From Acholeplasmataceae bacterium (lineage in GTDB: Bacteria > Bacillota_I > Bacilli_A > Acholeplasmatales > Acholeplasmataceae), in assembly GCA_007692425.1 (NCBI GenBank), contig RECG01000011.1, positions 21,671 through 85,670 of the forward strand: DNA of 64,000 nt. The letters run 5' to 3'. The notes beneath the pieces are model-generated. The model ran no database searches and was not told where the DNA came from. It saw nothing but the letters and a program-made list of their open reading frames with translations. Of this stretch, positions 26,973 to 35,861 are shown in pieces (position 1 is the first letter of the stretch; each line of letters opens with the position of its first letter). Position numbers and translations under genes: made by a program.

Positions 26973-28316
26973 ATGCATAACTGCCGTATCGACAAACATT
27001 ATCAACCTCTTTATCTGTTCATCAAAGACATTGAAAAAAAGATTGACAGCCATGGAAGCAGTGAATCACTAATCATTGCCATCACCCATGATGACATCCA
27101 TCATGTCCGTTACGAAACCCGTCTTTTGCCAGATAGACCCGAGTACGAGGATCTCAATGTGATGTTGACAGAAAGACTGGTCAAGACGATGTTGTGGCTG
27201 GTTGGCGGGCATCATGTCTATCTTCACGCGCCTGATCGCGTCTACCAGGCCATCGCATCCCGATACAAACCAGGTGGTGCACGACAGTTTGATGTCGACT
27301 TCATGAGCCGTGTCTATGGTGCACCGTTTGTCATGAGACAGGTCAACAAGGATGACCTGCCGCCTCATCATCCTGCTTCAATCAAGGTCGAAGGATCGCT
27401 TGATGGTGCCCGCATCGGTTTTGATGCAGGAGGCAGCGACATGAAAGTGGCCGCCGTCCTGGATGGCAAGGTGCTTTACAGCAATGAAGTCGTCTGGCAC
27501 CCCAAAACCCAGTCAGACCCCCGTTATCATCAAGCCCACATCCGTGATGTCATCATGAAAGCCAAAGACAAGTTGCCTGCGCTTGATGCCCTTGGCGTCA
27601 GTTCTGCGGGCATCTATGTCAACAATGAAGTCAAGGTGGCCTCCTTGTTCATGCAAGTCCCCGACGACGCGTTTGACGCCCATATCCGTGACATCTATAT
27701 CAAAATCGCCTCAGCACTTGACGTGCCGTTGAAGGTGGCCAATGACGGTGATGTCGCCGCCTTGGCAGGCGCGATGTCACTCGGTCATCACAACCTCTTG
27801 GGCATTGCCATGGGCACGAGTGAAGCCGGTGGCTACATCAACACCGAAGGCGCGTTGACGGGTTGGCTCAATGAACTGGCCTTCGTGCCGGTGGATATCC
27901 AGCCTGAAGCCGTGCTTGATCCCTGGAGCGGCGACCGGGGGACCGGTGTTGGTTATCATTCCCAGGATGGCATCATAAAACTGGCCGACATGGCAGGCAT
28001 CAAACTGGAACAAGAAGCACCGCCCGCCGAGAAACTTGCTGTTGTCCAAAAACTTGTCGAAGCCGGTGATCCACGCGCTGAAGCCGTTTTTCATGATGCC
28101 GGCATCTATTTCGGGTATTCACTCCTCTATTATCAGTTGTTTTACAAGCATGAGCATGTCTTGTTGATGGGACGGGTCGCGAGCGGCCGGGGGGGAGAAA
28201 TCCTGGTTGAAAAGGCAAAAGAAGTGCTCAAGGACCATCATGCCCAAATCATCATTCATCTGCCTGATGAAAAAAGCCGTCGCGTCGGGCAAGCAGTCGC
28301 GGCAGCCAGTCTATAA
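26973..28316 (+). CDS. ROK-like sugar kinase with N-terminal extension
   Basis: A 447-residue cytoplasmic protein. Residues 1-145 are an unassigned extension. Residues about 148-445 are an ASKHA-fold ROK-type kinase with RIGFDAGGSDMKVAAVLDG (phosphate 1), VANDGDVAALAGA (catalytic Asp region) and GIAMGTSEAGGYI (phosphate 2). The usual zinc-binding motif of ROK glucokinases (CxCGxxGCxE) is absent. In its place is a segment reading WNELAFVPVDIQPEAV in outline, so this is a divergent branch. Phosphorylation of a hexose or amino sugar is inferred. CAAGGAG upstream of ATG 26973 supports the start. It is monocistronic and converges on the end of the giant salvage operon through a shared terminator. 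Confidence 0.8.
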   Translation: MHNCRIDKHYQPLYLFIKDIEKKIDSHGSSESLIIAITHDDIHHVRYETRLLPDRPEYEDLNVMLTERLVKTMLWLVGGHHVYLHAPDRVYQAIASRYKPGGARQFDVDFMSRVYGAPFVMRQVNKDDLPPHHPASIKVEGSLDGARIGFDAGGSDMKVAAVLDGKVLYSNEVVWHPKTQSDPRYHQAHIRDVIMKAKDKLPALDALGVSSAGIYVNNEVKVASLFMQVPDDAFDAHIRDIYIKIASALDVPLKVANDGDVAALAGAMSLGHHNLLGIAMGTSEAGGYINTEGALTGWLNELAFVPVDIQPEAVLDPWSGDRGTGVGYHSQDGIIKLADMAGIKLEQEAPPAEKLAVVQKLVEAGDPRAEAVFHDAGIYFGYSLLYYQLFYKHEHVLLMGRVASGRGGEILVEKAKEVLKDHHAQIIIHLPDEKSRRVGQAVAAASL

Positions 28317-28335
28317 GATCATCCACATGAACAAA

Positions 28336-28371
28336 ACACCACCGTCGATCCTTCAAGGATGACGGTGGTGT
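28336..28371. terminator. Strong bidirectional terminator closing the salvage operon
   Basis: ACACCACCGTC (28336-28346) pairs with GACGGTGGTGT (28361-28371), and the loop is itself a small hairpin (ATCCTT/AAGGAT). It lies between the convergent ROK-like gene and the last gene of the minus-strand operon. It is the first terminator seen downstream of 52204 on that strand. Confidence 0.85.
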
Positions 28372-28376
28372 GTTTA

Positions 28377-29789
28377 TCAATTAGAATCAAAGTCTACGAT
28401 TTTACCGGGATTGAGGATATTACGTGGATCAAAGACTTGTTTGATGCCACGCATCAAGGCAAGTTGTCGATTACCGAGCTGACGTGCCATGTAGGTCATT
28501 TTTGCATGGCCGATGCCGTGCTCTCCAGACACCAGGCCTCCCAGTTCGGCCGCCTTGGCATACATCGCGTCAAAAGCCTGGTTGACAACTTGTTTCCAAG
28601 CGTCATCATCAAGCTTGTCCTTGCAGACGTACAAGTGGAGATTACCATCACCGACATGGCCGAAATAAGGAATGCGGACTGACAACTGTCCGGCAAGATT
28701 CCTGACGAAGTCAAGGAACGTCCCAATCGCCGCCCTGGGCAGCACGACATCACATTCATCCATGGCGGGTGTCGATGACTTGATGGCCTCCAAAAAAGCG
28801 CTACGGGCACTCCAGACACTTGTTTTACGTTCTTCGGTGTCAACCAACAACACATCAATTGCCGCGAGTTCATCCACACAGCGCGCACTGGCTTGGGCGA
28901 CCATCTGGTCCAACGCGACATCACTGTCCGCATCATAACTGATCAACAAATAGGCATCATGGTCGGGATGGGGCATTTTTTTACCGAGAAAAGAAGCGCT
29001 GTGAACAATCAGAGCCTGTTCAAAAAACTCAACAGCGGTCGGGACCGGGCCTTCTGATAACAATGCCGGTGCCGCCTTGATGGCATCCATCCGGTCTTTG
29101 AAAGGGACGAGAAGACTGACATTTTTTTGCGGCATCGGCATCAGACGTAATGTCGCTTCAACAATGATGCCGAGCGTCCCTTCACTGCCGATCATCAAAT
29201 CTTTCAAGGCATATCCGGTTGAATTCTTGACAACCTTGCCGCCAAAACGAACAAGACTGCCGTCCGCAAGCACGACTTCAAGACCTCTGACCCAGTCACG
29301 GGTCACACCGTATTTGACCGCCCGCATGCCACCGGCATTGGTGGCGATGTTTCCACCGATCGTGGCGGTTTTCTCACCTGGGTCAGGTGCATAAAACAAC
29401 CCTTCCTTTTCAACATGGGAAGCGATGTCAAGAAGCAACACACCGGGTTCGACCCGCAAAGTCAGGTTGTCCTTGTCCAGTTCGATGATTTTGTTCATGG
29501 CGGTCGTATCCAGCAGAATGCCTCCGGACAAGGGCACGCAGGCACCAACCAAGCCGGTTCCGCTACCCCGGACGGTGACGGGAAGATAGCGGTCATGGGC
29601 ATGATGCATGACCGCCATCACTTGTTTTTTATCCTTGACGATGACCAACGCCTCGGGCATGGCAAACACCGTGCCCATTTCGTCATGGCCATATTCACGT
29701 GCGATGGCATCACCGACAAGCACCTGCTTGTCGCCGACAATTTTACGCAAAGCTTCGATATCGTGTGGTTTCATCTTTTGATGATTCAT
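28377..29789 (-). CDS. lctD: FAD-linked lactate dehydrogenase (GlcD/LctD-type)
   Basis: A 470-residue flavoprotein of the GlcD/D-lactate dehydrogenase family. FAD-binding segments are VTVRGSGTGLVGACVPLSGG and ATIGGNIATNAGGMRAVKYG; the C-terminal domain carries HVGDGNLH and SGEHGIGHAK. It oxidises a 2-hydroxy acid to the 2-oxo acid. Right upstream and overlapping by four bases are EtfA with a ferredoxin-like start and EtfB, the order and composition of the Acetobacterium woodii bifurcating lactate dehydrogenase (LctB-LctC-LctD). That makes lactate the best substrate, although glycolate or 2-hydroxyglutarate are possible for the family. The MurQ gene in the same run would release D-lactate. No membrane segment is present. 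It is the last gene of the operon, five bases from the terminator. Confidence 0.85.
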   Translation of the reverse strand: MNHQKMKPHDIEALRKIVGDKQVLVGDAIAREYGHDEMGTVFAMPEALVIVKDKKQVMAVMHHAHDRYLPVTVRGSGTGLVGACVPLSGGILLDTTAMNKIIELDKDNLTLRVEPGVLLLDIASHVEKEGLFYAPDPGEKTATIGGNIATNAGGMRAVKYGVTRDWVRGLEVVLADGSLVRFGGKVVKNSTGYALKDLMIGSEGTLGIIVEATLRLMPMPQKNVSLLVPFKDRMDAIKAAPALLSEGPVPTAVEFFEQALIVHSASFLGKKMPHPDHDAYLLISYDADSDVALDQMVAQASARCVDELAAIDVLLVDTEERKTSVWSARSAFLEAIKSSTPAMDECDVVLPRAAIGTFLDFVRNLAGQLSVRIPYFGHVGDGNLHLYVCKDKLDDDAWKQVVNQAFDAMYAKAAELGGLVSGEHGIGHAKMTYMARQLGNRQLALMRGIKQVFDPRNILNPGKIVDFDSN

Positions 29790-30985
29790 GTTTGTTCCTC
29801 CACCAGGTCGTCCAGCAAACGGTTCAAAGCAGGTAACACCTCGTAGACATCGCCGACGATGGCGTAATGACTGATGTCGAAAAGCTTGTTATCAGGATCG
29901 GTGTTGACCGAGATAATCAACTCGGCACCCTTCATCCCTTCGATGTATTGGACCGCCCCGCTGATGCCAAGGTTGATGATCAATCTTGGCTTGACGGTAC
30001 GTCCGCTCAGTCCGATTTGACGTCTTGGGTCAAACCAGCCGTTTTCAATGAGCGGACGGGTGCAGGCGACCATGGCATCGAGTCGTTTTTGCAGCGGTTC
30101 GATCAAGGCCAGGTCTTTCTTGGTCTTGAACGCCCGTCCGACCGCGATGATGACATCGGCATCCGCGATGTCACCCACGGCGGGTTTTGGCTTGATGGAC
30201 AAACGTTTGATGCCGGTCGACCAATCGACTTCGGGCATGCTTTCAACGATGATTTTTCCAGACGGTGTCGAGAATGTCGGCCGTTCAAACATCTTATACC
30301 GGATGGTCGCGAGTTGCGGCCGGTGTGCCGGCGTATGGATCTTGGCCATGATGTTGCCACCGAAAGCCGGTCTGATCTGCAGCAGGTCACCTTCCTTGGT
30401 CACATCAAGCATGGTGCAATCCGCCGTGAGACCGGTTTTCAACCTGGCGGCGATTCGAGGGGCAAAAGTACGACCCAAAGTCGTCCCGCCGACCAGGATG
30501 ATGTTGACTTGTCTTTGCTTGAAAAAGGACTCAACCAGACGGGTATGGATTTCAACATTAAACGGTTCGAGACGTGGATCATCATAGACATGGACCGCAT
30601 CGACACCATAAGTCAGCAATTCCGCTGCCATCTCTCTGACTTGATGTCCCAGCAACAAGGCCATGACGGGTTCATCCGTCTTGGCGGCCAGTTCCCTGGC
30701 CTTGCCGATCAGTTCAAAACCGACCGGATGAATGATGCCGTCATGATGTTCAATCAAAACCACCCAGCCCCGGTAGGCTGACTTGTCAATCTCCGGTTTA
30801 CGGGTTTCTACCCATTCACAGACCCCTTCAGGCCCTTTGGTGATGCAAAGCTTGCACATTTTGCAAGCAGCGTTGATTGACAAATAGGCATCGATATAGT
30901 CAAAGGCATTGAACGGACAGAGGTCGATCAAGGCCTTGACGTTTGATTGATTGACTTTGTCTTGGTTGATCTTGATGTATGCCAT
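29786..30985 (-). CDS. etfA: Electron-transfer flavoprotein alpha with ferredoxin-like start
   Basis: A 399-residue EtfA. Residues 1-60 add a cysteine-rich segment (Cys23, 41, 44, 47, 56; CKMCKLC) able to hold an iron-sulphur cluster, as in the LctC subunit of bifurcating lactate dehydrogenase. Residues about 70-390 are EtfA proper, with the C-terminal FAD-binding sequence GRAFKTKKDLALIEPL ... GLSGRTVKPRLIINLGISGAVQYIEGM. With EtfB it carries the bifurcating FAD pair, linking NAD+, ferredoxin and the dehydrogenase. It starts eight bases after the EtfB stop (AGGTGACGTC before ATG) and overlaps the dehydrogenase start by ATGA. Which direction electrons flow in the cell is inference. Confidence 0.92.
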   Translation of the reverse strand: MAYIKINQDKVNQSNVKALIDLCPFNAFDYIDAYLSINAACKMCKLCITKGPEGVCEWVETRKPEIDKSAYRGWVVLIEHHDGIIHPVGFELIGKARELAAKTDEPVMALLLGHQVREMAAELLTYGVDAVHVYDDPRLEPFNVEIHTRLVESFFKQRQVNIILVGGTTLGRTFAPRIAARLKTGLTADCTMLDVTKEGDLLQIRPAFGGNIMAKIHTPAHRPQLATIRYKMFERPTFSTPSGKIIVESMPEVDWSTGIKRLSIKPKPAVGDIADADVIIAVGRAFKTKKDLALIEPLQKRLDAMVACTRPLIENGWFDPRRQIGLSGRTVKPRLIINLGISGAVQYIEGMKGAELIISVNTDPDNKLFDISHYAIVGDVYEVLPALNRLLDDLVEEQT

Positions 30986-30993
30986 GACGTCAC

Positions 30994-31785
30994 CTATACA
31001 TGTTTACCTTCTTTTAAAATATTCAACATGTCTTGCGCCAGCTTGTCACGTGATCCTTCAAGCTTGATCGAACCGGTCCGTTTCTCAGGTGGAAATATCT
31101 TTTCGACCTGTGTCGGCGAGCCTTCCAGACCGTAATGAGCGGGATCGGGATCTTCTAAATGACCGAGCGTGATGGTGTTGATTGGGACATCATCCAGTTC
31201 GCGTCGCCGACGGAAGGAGGGCAGCCTTGGAACAGCAAAGCCCTTTTCAATCGTGATCAGACAAGGCAAAACAACCTCGACCACTTCATCGTAGGCATCA
31301 TGGCTGCTCACCACCTGGATGGTCTTTTCACCAACGGCAATGATTTCTTTGACATATGAGACATGCGGAATGCCGAGACATTCGGCGATTTCAGGACCGA
31401 CCTGGGCGGTATCACCATCCGTGGTCTGCTTGCCGCAGACAATCAGGTCATACCCACCCAGATGGCGGATCAGCTGGCTAAGCGTATAAGCGGTTGCGAG
31501 CACATCCGCACCCGCAAAACGGCGATCACTGACCAGCGTGGCTTCATCAGCCCCCATATAAAGGGCTTCTTTCAGCACGCTCATGGCAGCAGGCGGTCCC
31601 ATCGTGATGGCATGGATATTGCCCTCAATGGCATTTGCCTTGATCTGACAGGCAGCTTCAATCGCATAAAGGTCATAGGGATTCATTTTGACATTGTTGC
31701 CGTCCCTGATCAAAACGCCGGTCTTTGGATCGACAGCGACCTCGGAAGAAGCAGGAACCTGCTTGATGCATGTGATGATTTTCAT
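30994..31785 (-). CDS. etfB: Electron-transfer flavoprotein beta (bifurcating type)
   Basis: A 263-residue EtfB. The sequence DLIVCGKQTTDGDTAQVGPEIAE (about 113-135) has the extended NAD/FAD-binding loop typical of electron-bifurcating EtfB subunits rather than the AMP-binding mitochondrial type, and IEKGFAVPRLPSFRRRR is the usual family signature region. It forms the complex with the downstream EtfA and lactate dehydrogenase. It begins only 21 bases after the phosphodiester glycosidase stop, and no terminator or promoter is visible between them. These redox genes therefore appear to be the distal part of the amino-sugar operon rather than a separate unit. Confidence 0.93.
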   Translation of the reverse strand: MKIITCIKQVPASSEVAVDPKTGVLIRDGNNVKMNPYDLYAIEAACQIKANAIEGNIHAITMGPPAAMSVLKEALYMGADEATLVSDRRFAGADVLATAYTLSQLIRHLGGYDLIVCGKQTTDGDTAQVGPEIAECLGIPHVSYVKEIIAVGEKTIQVVSSHDAYDEVVEVVLPCLITIEKGFAVPRLPSFRRRRELDDVPINTITLGHLEDPDPAHYGLEGSPTQVEKIFPPEKRTGSIKLEGSRDKLAQDMLNILKEGKHV

Positions 31786-31806
31786 GATGCTTGACCTCGC
31801 GTATGA

Positions 31807-33357
31807 TTAGTCTTCTTGCTGACGTCGCAAATAAGATTTGAGCAATTCGATGAAACGGTTGATGTCTTCAGGATACACATGGATGACCATGGTGTCGGTA
31901 AATGGCGAGTTTTGAAAATCAACGCCACCCAAAGCACGTACGCGGACGTTGTGCTCACCTTCTGGCAAATCTAGCGGCAAATATGGATTTTCAGTGATAA
32001 CATCGACACCGTTGATCCTTACCTGATAACCGGCTGCATTGCCGACCGGATGGAAACGAAGGACACCTTCCGCATCCACGTGGGCATGGGGCGGTTGGTC
32101 AAGTCTTGGCCGGTCATCAGGGAATAGGGCAGGTGGGGGCACTGGTTGTTCATATCCCTTGACAAAGAAGAGCGCGTTTGAGAGTCGACGTAATGATCCG
32201 TCCGAAGGCGTGTTGATGGTTTCATAAGTGCCGTCATCACCCTTGATATACATGGTCGTGCTACCGCCACCATCAAGGTTGTAGGCATCCACGGCATCAA
32301 AATGGGCCATGATTTCCGCCATTTCATAAGCAGTGACACCTTCCATGCCCCCGGGCCGGTTACGGCCATCGACCGTGACGAAGAATATCGTACCGTCTGC
32401 GGTGATGCCAAGTGCCGTACGGGGATGACGAAACTGTGGTCCGGCCCCATGAGTCAGATGGGTGGTGGGGACACCGTCTTTAACCAGGATTTCCCAGGCA
32501 CCGATGCCATAACGGATATCTTCAAAACCGCAGCCCAGTTTTTGTTGAACAAGGACCACATCACCATTGGTGATCAACTCATCGTCATTGAAGTTCGTGC
32601 CGACAATGACGAAACCATGCTCAGGCACGATGGTTTCACCGGTCGTTTCAGCATTCAAGATCCCTTTGCCGAAAAAGCGGGTGTCCGACTCGTCGAGCTT
32701 GATGTCCATGGCATCGATGATCACTTTCTGATGTGAAGAGGTAATCGTCCCTTGATAATTGGGAAAGAAGACGGCAATCTCATCGTCATTCGCAGGCAGG
32801 CTGTTCAAACGCGCGACAGGTTGGGCAAGTTTGCGGGCACCATCCTCGTTGAACACAATCAACTCATGCCCAAGCAGACAAGGCGTTCCTGCGACAAGCG
32901 AACCATCCTCTTTGAAACCAAGCAATGTCCGATGGACAAGACCGGGTGTCAACACTTCATAATTACGGACATAGGCCATGACCGGATGTCCGGTCATCAT
33001 GTTGTAGAAATCGCCATTCACACCCCCGACCACTGTGAAATGGGGATAACGATCGTGAATGTTATGGGTAATGGTGCTAATATTTCCCATGCCCCAACCG
33101 TAGTCGGCGTAGTTGTCACCGACGATGATATGAAGATCATCGCGAAGAGCAGTATTCGCGCCGAAATAATTGATGACCTGACGGCTTTCCACGCCATTGA
33201 AATCAATGGTGCCGACAATTTTGGTATGGCGTATACCCTCGACAAAACGGGTATCGCGTGTTTCCCAATGAATCCGGAAGAAACCATGAACCTCGATATG
33301 AAACAGTGAAACACTCAACATCAACAACAATAAAAGGGTCGCGATTTTTTTCATCAT
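31807..33357 (-). CDS. Exported phosphodiester glycosidase (NAGPA domain)
   Basis: A 516-residue secreted protein with a signal peptide (residues 1-25, no lipobox cysteine). Residues about 110-400 form a phosphodiester glycosidase domain (PF09992), shown by HPRTALGITADGTIFFVTVDGR and AYNLDGGGSTTMYI near residues 310-375. The domain is known from the enzyme that removes GlcNAc linked through a phosphodiester to mannose-6-phosphate; bacterial substrates are mostly unknown. Residues about 420-500 are a fibronectin-like module. In this operon it could release amino sugars from wall-linked phosphodiester glycans, which is inference. GAAGGAGG precedes the start well, and its ATG overlaps the stop of the upstream lipoprotein gene. 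Confidence 0.85.
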   Translation of the reverse strand: MMKKIATLLLLLMLSVSLFHIEVHGFFRIHWETRDTRFVEGIRHTKIVGTIDFNGVESRQVINYFGANTALRDDLHIIVGDNYADYGWGMGNISTITHNIHDRYPHFTVVGGVNGDFYNMMTGHPVMAYVRNYEVLTPGLVHRTLLGFKEDGSLVAGTPCLLGHELIVFNEDGARKLAQPVARLNSLPANDDEIAVFFPNYQGTITSSHQKVIIDAMDIKLDESDTRFFGKGILNAETTGETIVPEHGFVIVGTNFNDDELITNGDVVLVQQKLGCGFEDIRYGIGAWEILVKDGVPTTHLTHGAGPQFRHPRTALGITADGTIFFVTVDGRNRPGGMEGVTAYEMAEIMAHFDAVDAYNLDGGGSTTMYIKGDDGTYETINTPSDGSLRRLSNALFFVKGYEQPVPPPALFPDDRPRLDQPPHAHVDAEGVLRFHPVGNAAGYQVRINGVDVITENPYLPLDLPEGEHNVRVRALGGVDFQNSPFTDTMVIHVYPEDINRFIELLKSYLRRQQED

Positions 33358-34007
33358 GACGCACCTCCTTCAGGCAAAACCAATGACACCTGTCCAATGT
33401 CGGAAATGGTCATTTCAAACTGCCAGATCGCACCATCGACATTGACATCGAAGAAGAACTGGTGGAGATAACCATCATGGAGGGTCAGGATAAAATTGGT
33501 GACAGTCGCATCCGGCAACATGTTTTGGAAGAACGCACTCACATAAGCATGGTGCTGGATGTTCATGAAATACTGATCGCCGACAGTGGCGAACCACATG
33601 CTATGAAAGCCATGGAAGAAGCCATAAGAATCCGTAGGATCATCATGGCAGGAAACAGACTCCACCATGTAACCATCACTGGTCGGCACATAATGCAGAC
33701 AACCCTCGCTGCTTGTGACAAAGTAATCGGTCTTGCCATCCATGGCAAAAGACCTGATTTCGTCGTCAAGACTTAAAAGCATCTCATAGGTGCCATCACC
33801 CCGACGGATGATAACCTCGATCCGATAATTGGTCAATCCCTTGGTGTCATCGATGGCGTGAATGAGTGCCAGCCGGTCCGGTGTCAACTCAACGCAACGA
33901 CCGTCCACATAAGCCTCATCATAATCGCACACCACTTCATCTCTTCGGCAACCCGCCATCATCAACAGGAAGGCGACCAGCAGAAGCATGAGTCCTCGTT
34001 TCATCAT
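33354..34007 (-). CDS. Small lipoprotein with paired-cysteine motif
   Basis: A 217-residue predicted lipoprotein (lipobox LMMAGC, Cys20). Directly after the anchor comes CDYDEAYVDGRCVEL, a two-cysteine module also seen in the solute-binding lipoprotein at 50612 and in the GHL10 protein at 59070. The rest is a beta-rich domain of about 170 residues that I do not recognise. AAAGGAG lies in front of the start, and the gene overlaps the phosphodiester glycosidase gene by four bases, so the two products are probably made together. It may be an accessory or substrate-holding protein of the outer face; no enzyme motif is visible. Confidence 0.75.
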   Translation of the reverse strand: MMKRGLMLLLVAFLLMMAGCRRDEVVCDYDEAYVDGRCVELTPDRLALIHAIDDTKGLTNYRIEVIIRRGDGTYEMLLSLDDEIRSFAMDGKTDYFVTSSEGCLHYVPTSDGYMVESVSCHDDPTDSYGFFHGFHSMWFATVGDQYFMNIQHHAYVSAFFQNMLPDATVTNFILTLHDGYLHQFFFDVNVDGAIWQFEMTISDIGQVSLVLPEGGAS

Positions 34008-34026
34008 CTATCACTCCTTTCGAGCA

Positions 34027-34938
34027 TCACGTCTGTGCATGCACGTGTTTCAACGATTCACGAATGTTACCGTTATTAGCATCTAAAATCTGTTTGATGG
34101 TCTCTTCATCATCAATCCCTGACATGATGCTGAAGATGGCATGCTTGACTGACTTGTGTTTTTTCAGACAAGCTGTCACGACATCCACAGGTGCACCTGT
34201 CACATCCATGACAATCTGCCGGGCCCTTGAGACCAACTTGTTGTTGGTCATCTGGACGTCGATCATCAGGTTCTCATAAACCTTGCCGATTTTGACCATT
34301 GATGCGGTTGAAATCATATTGAGAATCAATTTCTGGGCAGTCCCTGATTTCATCCGGGTCGAGCCGGTAATCGGTTCGGCACCTGTGATGGCTTCAATCG
34401 GATAATGGCATGATTTGGCGATTTCCGAATGCGCACTCGTTGTGATGCATGCCGTTTGACAACCGATCTTTTTAGCGTATTCAATGCCACCGATCGCATA
34501 CGGTGTGCGACCGCTCGCCGCAATACCGATCACCACATCCCTGGTCTCCAGTTGATAGGTCATCAAATCCTGATGCGCGGCTTTTTTGGAATCTTCGGCA
34601 TGTTCGATGGAATCACGCAAGGCACGGTCACCACCGGCAATCACGCCGATCACCATATCGTGTGACACGCCGAAAGTCGGCGGACATTCGCTGGCATCCA
34701 AGACACCAAGCCTTCCGCTTGTTCCGGCACCGATGTAGAAAAGACGACCACCATTTAAAAAGGCTTCGGTCACGACATCGACCACGACCGTGATCTGGTC
34801 GATTGCTTTCTCAACAGCCAAAGGGACGCTTTTGTCTTCTTTATTGATCAGTTTGAGAATATCCGCGGTCGGTACCAAGTCAATATTCTTGGTACGTTGA
34901 TTGCGTTGCTCGGTACTGATTTTGCTGATGTCAATCAT
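34027..34938 (-). CDS. murQ: N-acetylmuramic acid 6-phosphate etherase
   Basis: A 303-residue cytoplasmic SIS-domain enzyme that cleaves the lactyl ether of MurNAc-6-phosphate, giving GlcNAc-6-phosphate and D-lactate. The match runs the full family length. Recognised sequences are FYIGAGTSGRLGVLDASECPPTFG (about 67-90, with the catalytic Glu region), VIGIAASGRTPYAIGG, and GSTRMKSGTAQKLILNMIS. The C-terminal helix bundle is typical. Its start overlaps the stop of the amino-sugar kinase gene (ATGA), which fits kinase-then-etherase coupling. The D-lactate product has a likely consumer 3 kb downstream in the same gene run (EtfB-EtfA-lactate dehydrogenase). Confidence 0.96.
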   Translation of the reverse strand: MIDISKISTEQRNQRTKNIDLVPTADILKLINKEDKSVPLAVEKAIDQITVVVDVVTEAFLNGGRLFYIGAGTSGRLGVLDASECPPTFGVSHDMVIGVIAGGDRALRDSIEHAEDSKKAAHQDLMTYQLETRDVVIGIAASGRTPYAIGGIEYAKKIGCQTACITTSAHSEIAKSCHYPIEAITGAEPITGSTRMKSGTAQKLILNMISTASMVKIGKVYENLMIDVQMTNNKLVSRARQIVMDVTGAPVDVVTACLKKHKSVKHAIFSIMSGIDDEETIKQILDANNGNIRESLKHVHAQT

Positions 34939-35861
34939 GATATCACCTTCTTATCAAGCTTGGTCAAACTCATATGGTAAGCCCCGATCACCGGATCGAC
35001 GGGCGTGTCATCAAGTTCAAAATCAGGAAGCTGCTGATGCAAGATATCAACCAAGATGTCTTTGACATGGGGGGCGTTCAAGAGAAAGCCACCCCTGAAA
35101 GCAATGACAAGTGTCTTCTTGGTTTTAAAACGACGAAACGCGGTCAAGGTCTGACGTGCCAGATGCATGGCTTCTTTTTTAAGCAGGTGAACAGCTTCCT
35201 GGTCACCAGCCAACGCCTCTTTGGCGATGACCTGTGACAAGGAGGCGAGCGTCTTCTTGTCATGATGATAAACATAATGCTTGATATCGGTCATTGATTT
35301 GGCCCCGATTGCAGCCATGATGACGTTTGATAGGGGATTGTTATTCAAGCCGTTTTCAACTTCGTTGATGACATGACGAAGTGCCGCCATGGACAAATGA
35401 TAGCCGGAACCCTCATCGCCAAGCAAATGTCCGAATCCGCCAATCATGTCAACTTGGTTGTCTTCCTGGGTCATGATGACACTACCCGTGCCGCCAAGCA
35501 CCATGATGACGTTGACATCTCGACCACGCCTGACGGCTTGGAGTGCAATCATGGCATCGGTATCCATCGCCACCGGTGCACGGTAGCGTTGTGATAAAAC
35601 AGCAGTATAATCATTGACTTCCGAAAAAGTTGAAAGACCGGCAACACCCATCTGGATGTGAAGAATCGTGTCGTTGTCCGCGAGTCCGCTTGTCAGACTG
35701 TCAAGGGTCGACTCCAGATGCAACTTCGTCTTGTCCACATCCACGCTGAAATTGGCGAAACCGGATTCAGCCCGTTTGACTTCATGACCATCGAGATCGA
35801 AGAGCACCCCTTTGGTGGCGGTAGCGCCACCATCGATGCCAATGACATATTCATGTGACAT
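34935..35861 (-). CDS. murK: BadF-type amino-sugar kinase (MurK/NagK-like)
   Basis: A 308-residue ASKHA-fold kinase of the BadF/BadG/BcrA/BcrD family, the family of GlcNAc kinases and of Clostridium MurK, which phosphorylates both MurNAc and GlcNAc at O6. Key segments are YVIGIDGGATATKGVLFD (phosphate loop, residues 5-22), MDTDAMIALQAV and VLGGTGSVIM. ATG 35861 is chosen because GGGAGG precedes it and homology begins there; the frame reaches upstream to 36011 within nagZ. It overlaps nagZ by 11 bases and murQ by four. With cytoplasmic NagZ and NamZ releasing free GlcNAc and MurNAc, a kinase acting on both is exactly what MurQ needs upstream. Confidence 0.88.
   Translation of the reverse strand: MSHEYVIGIDGGATATKGVLFDLDGHEVKRAESGFANFSVDVDKTKLHLESTLDSLTSGLADNDTILHIQMGVAGLSTFSEVNDYTAVLSQRYRAPVAMDTDAMIALQAVRRGRDVNVIMVLGGTGSVIMTQEDNQVDMIGGFGHLLGDEGSGYHLSMAALRHVINEVENGLNNNPLSNVIMAAIGAKSMTDIKHYVYHHDKKTLASLSQVIAKEALAGDQEAVHLLKKEAMHLARQTLTAFRRFKTKKTLVIAFRGGFLLNAPHVKDILVDILHQQLPDFELDDTPVDPVIGAYHMSLTKLDKKVIS

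Noticed and set aside
28377..29789. Glycolate oxidase subunit GlcD as the primary call
   Set aside because: The adjacent EtfB and ferredoxin-bearing EtfA match the bifurcating lactate dehydrogenase set, and GlcE/GlcF partners are absent.
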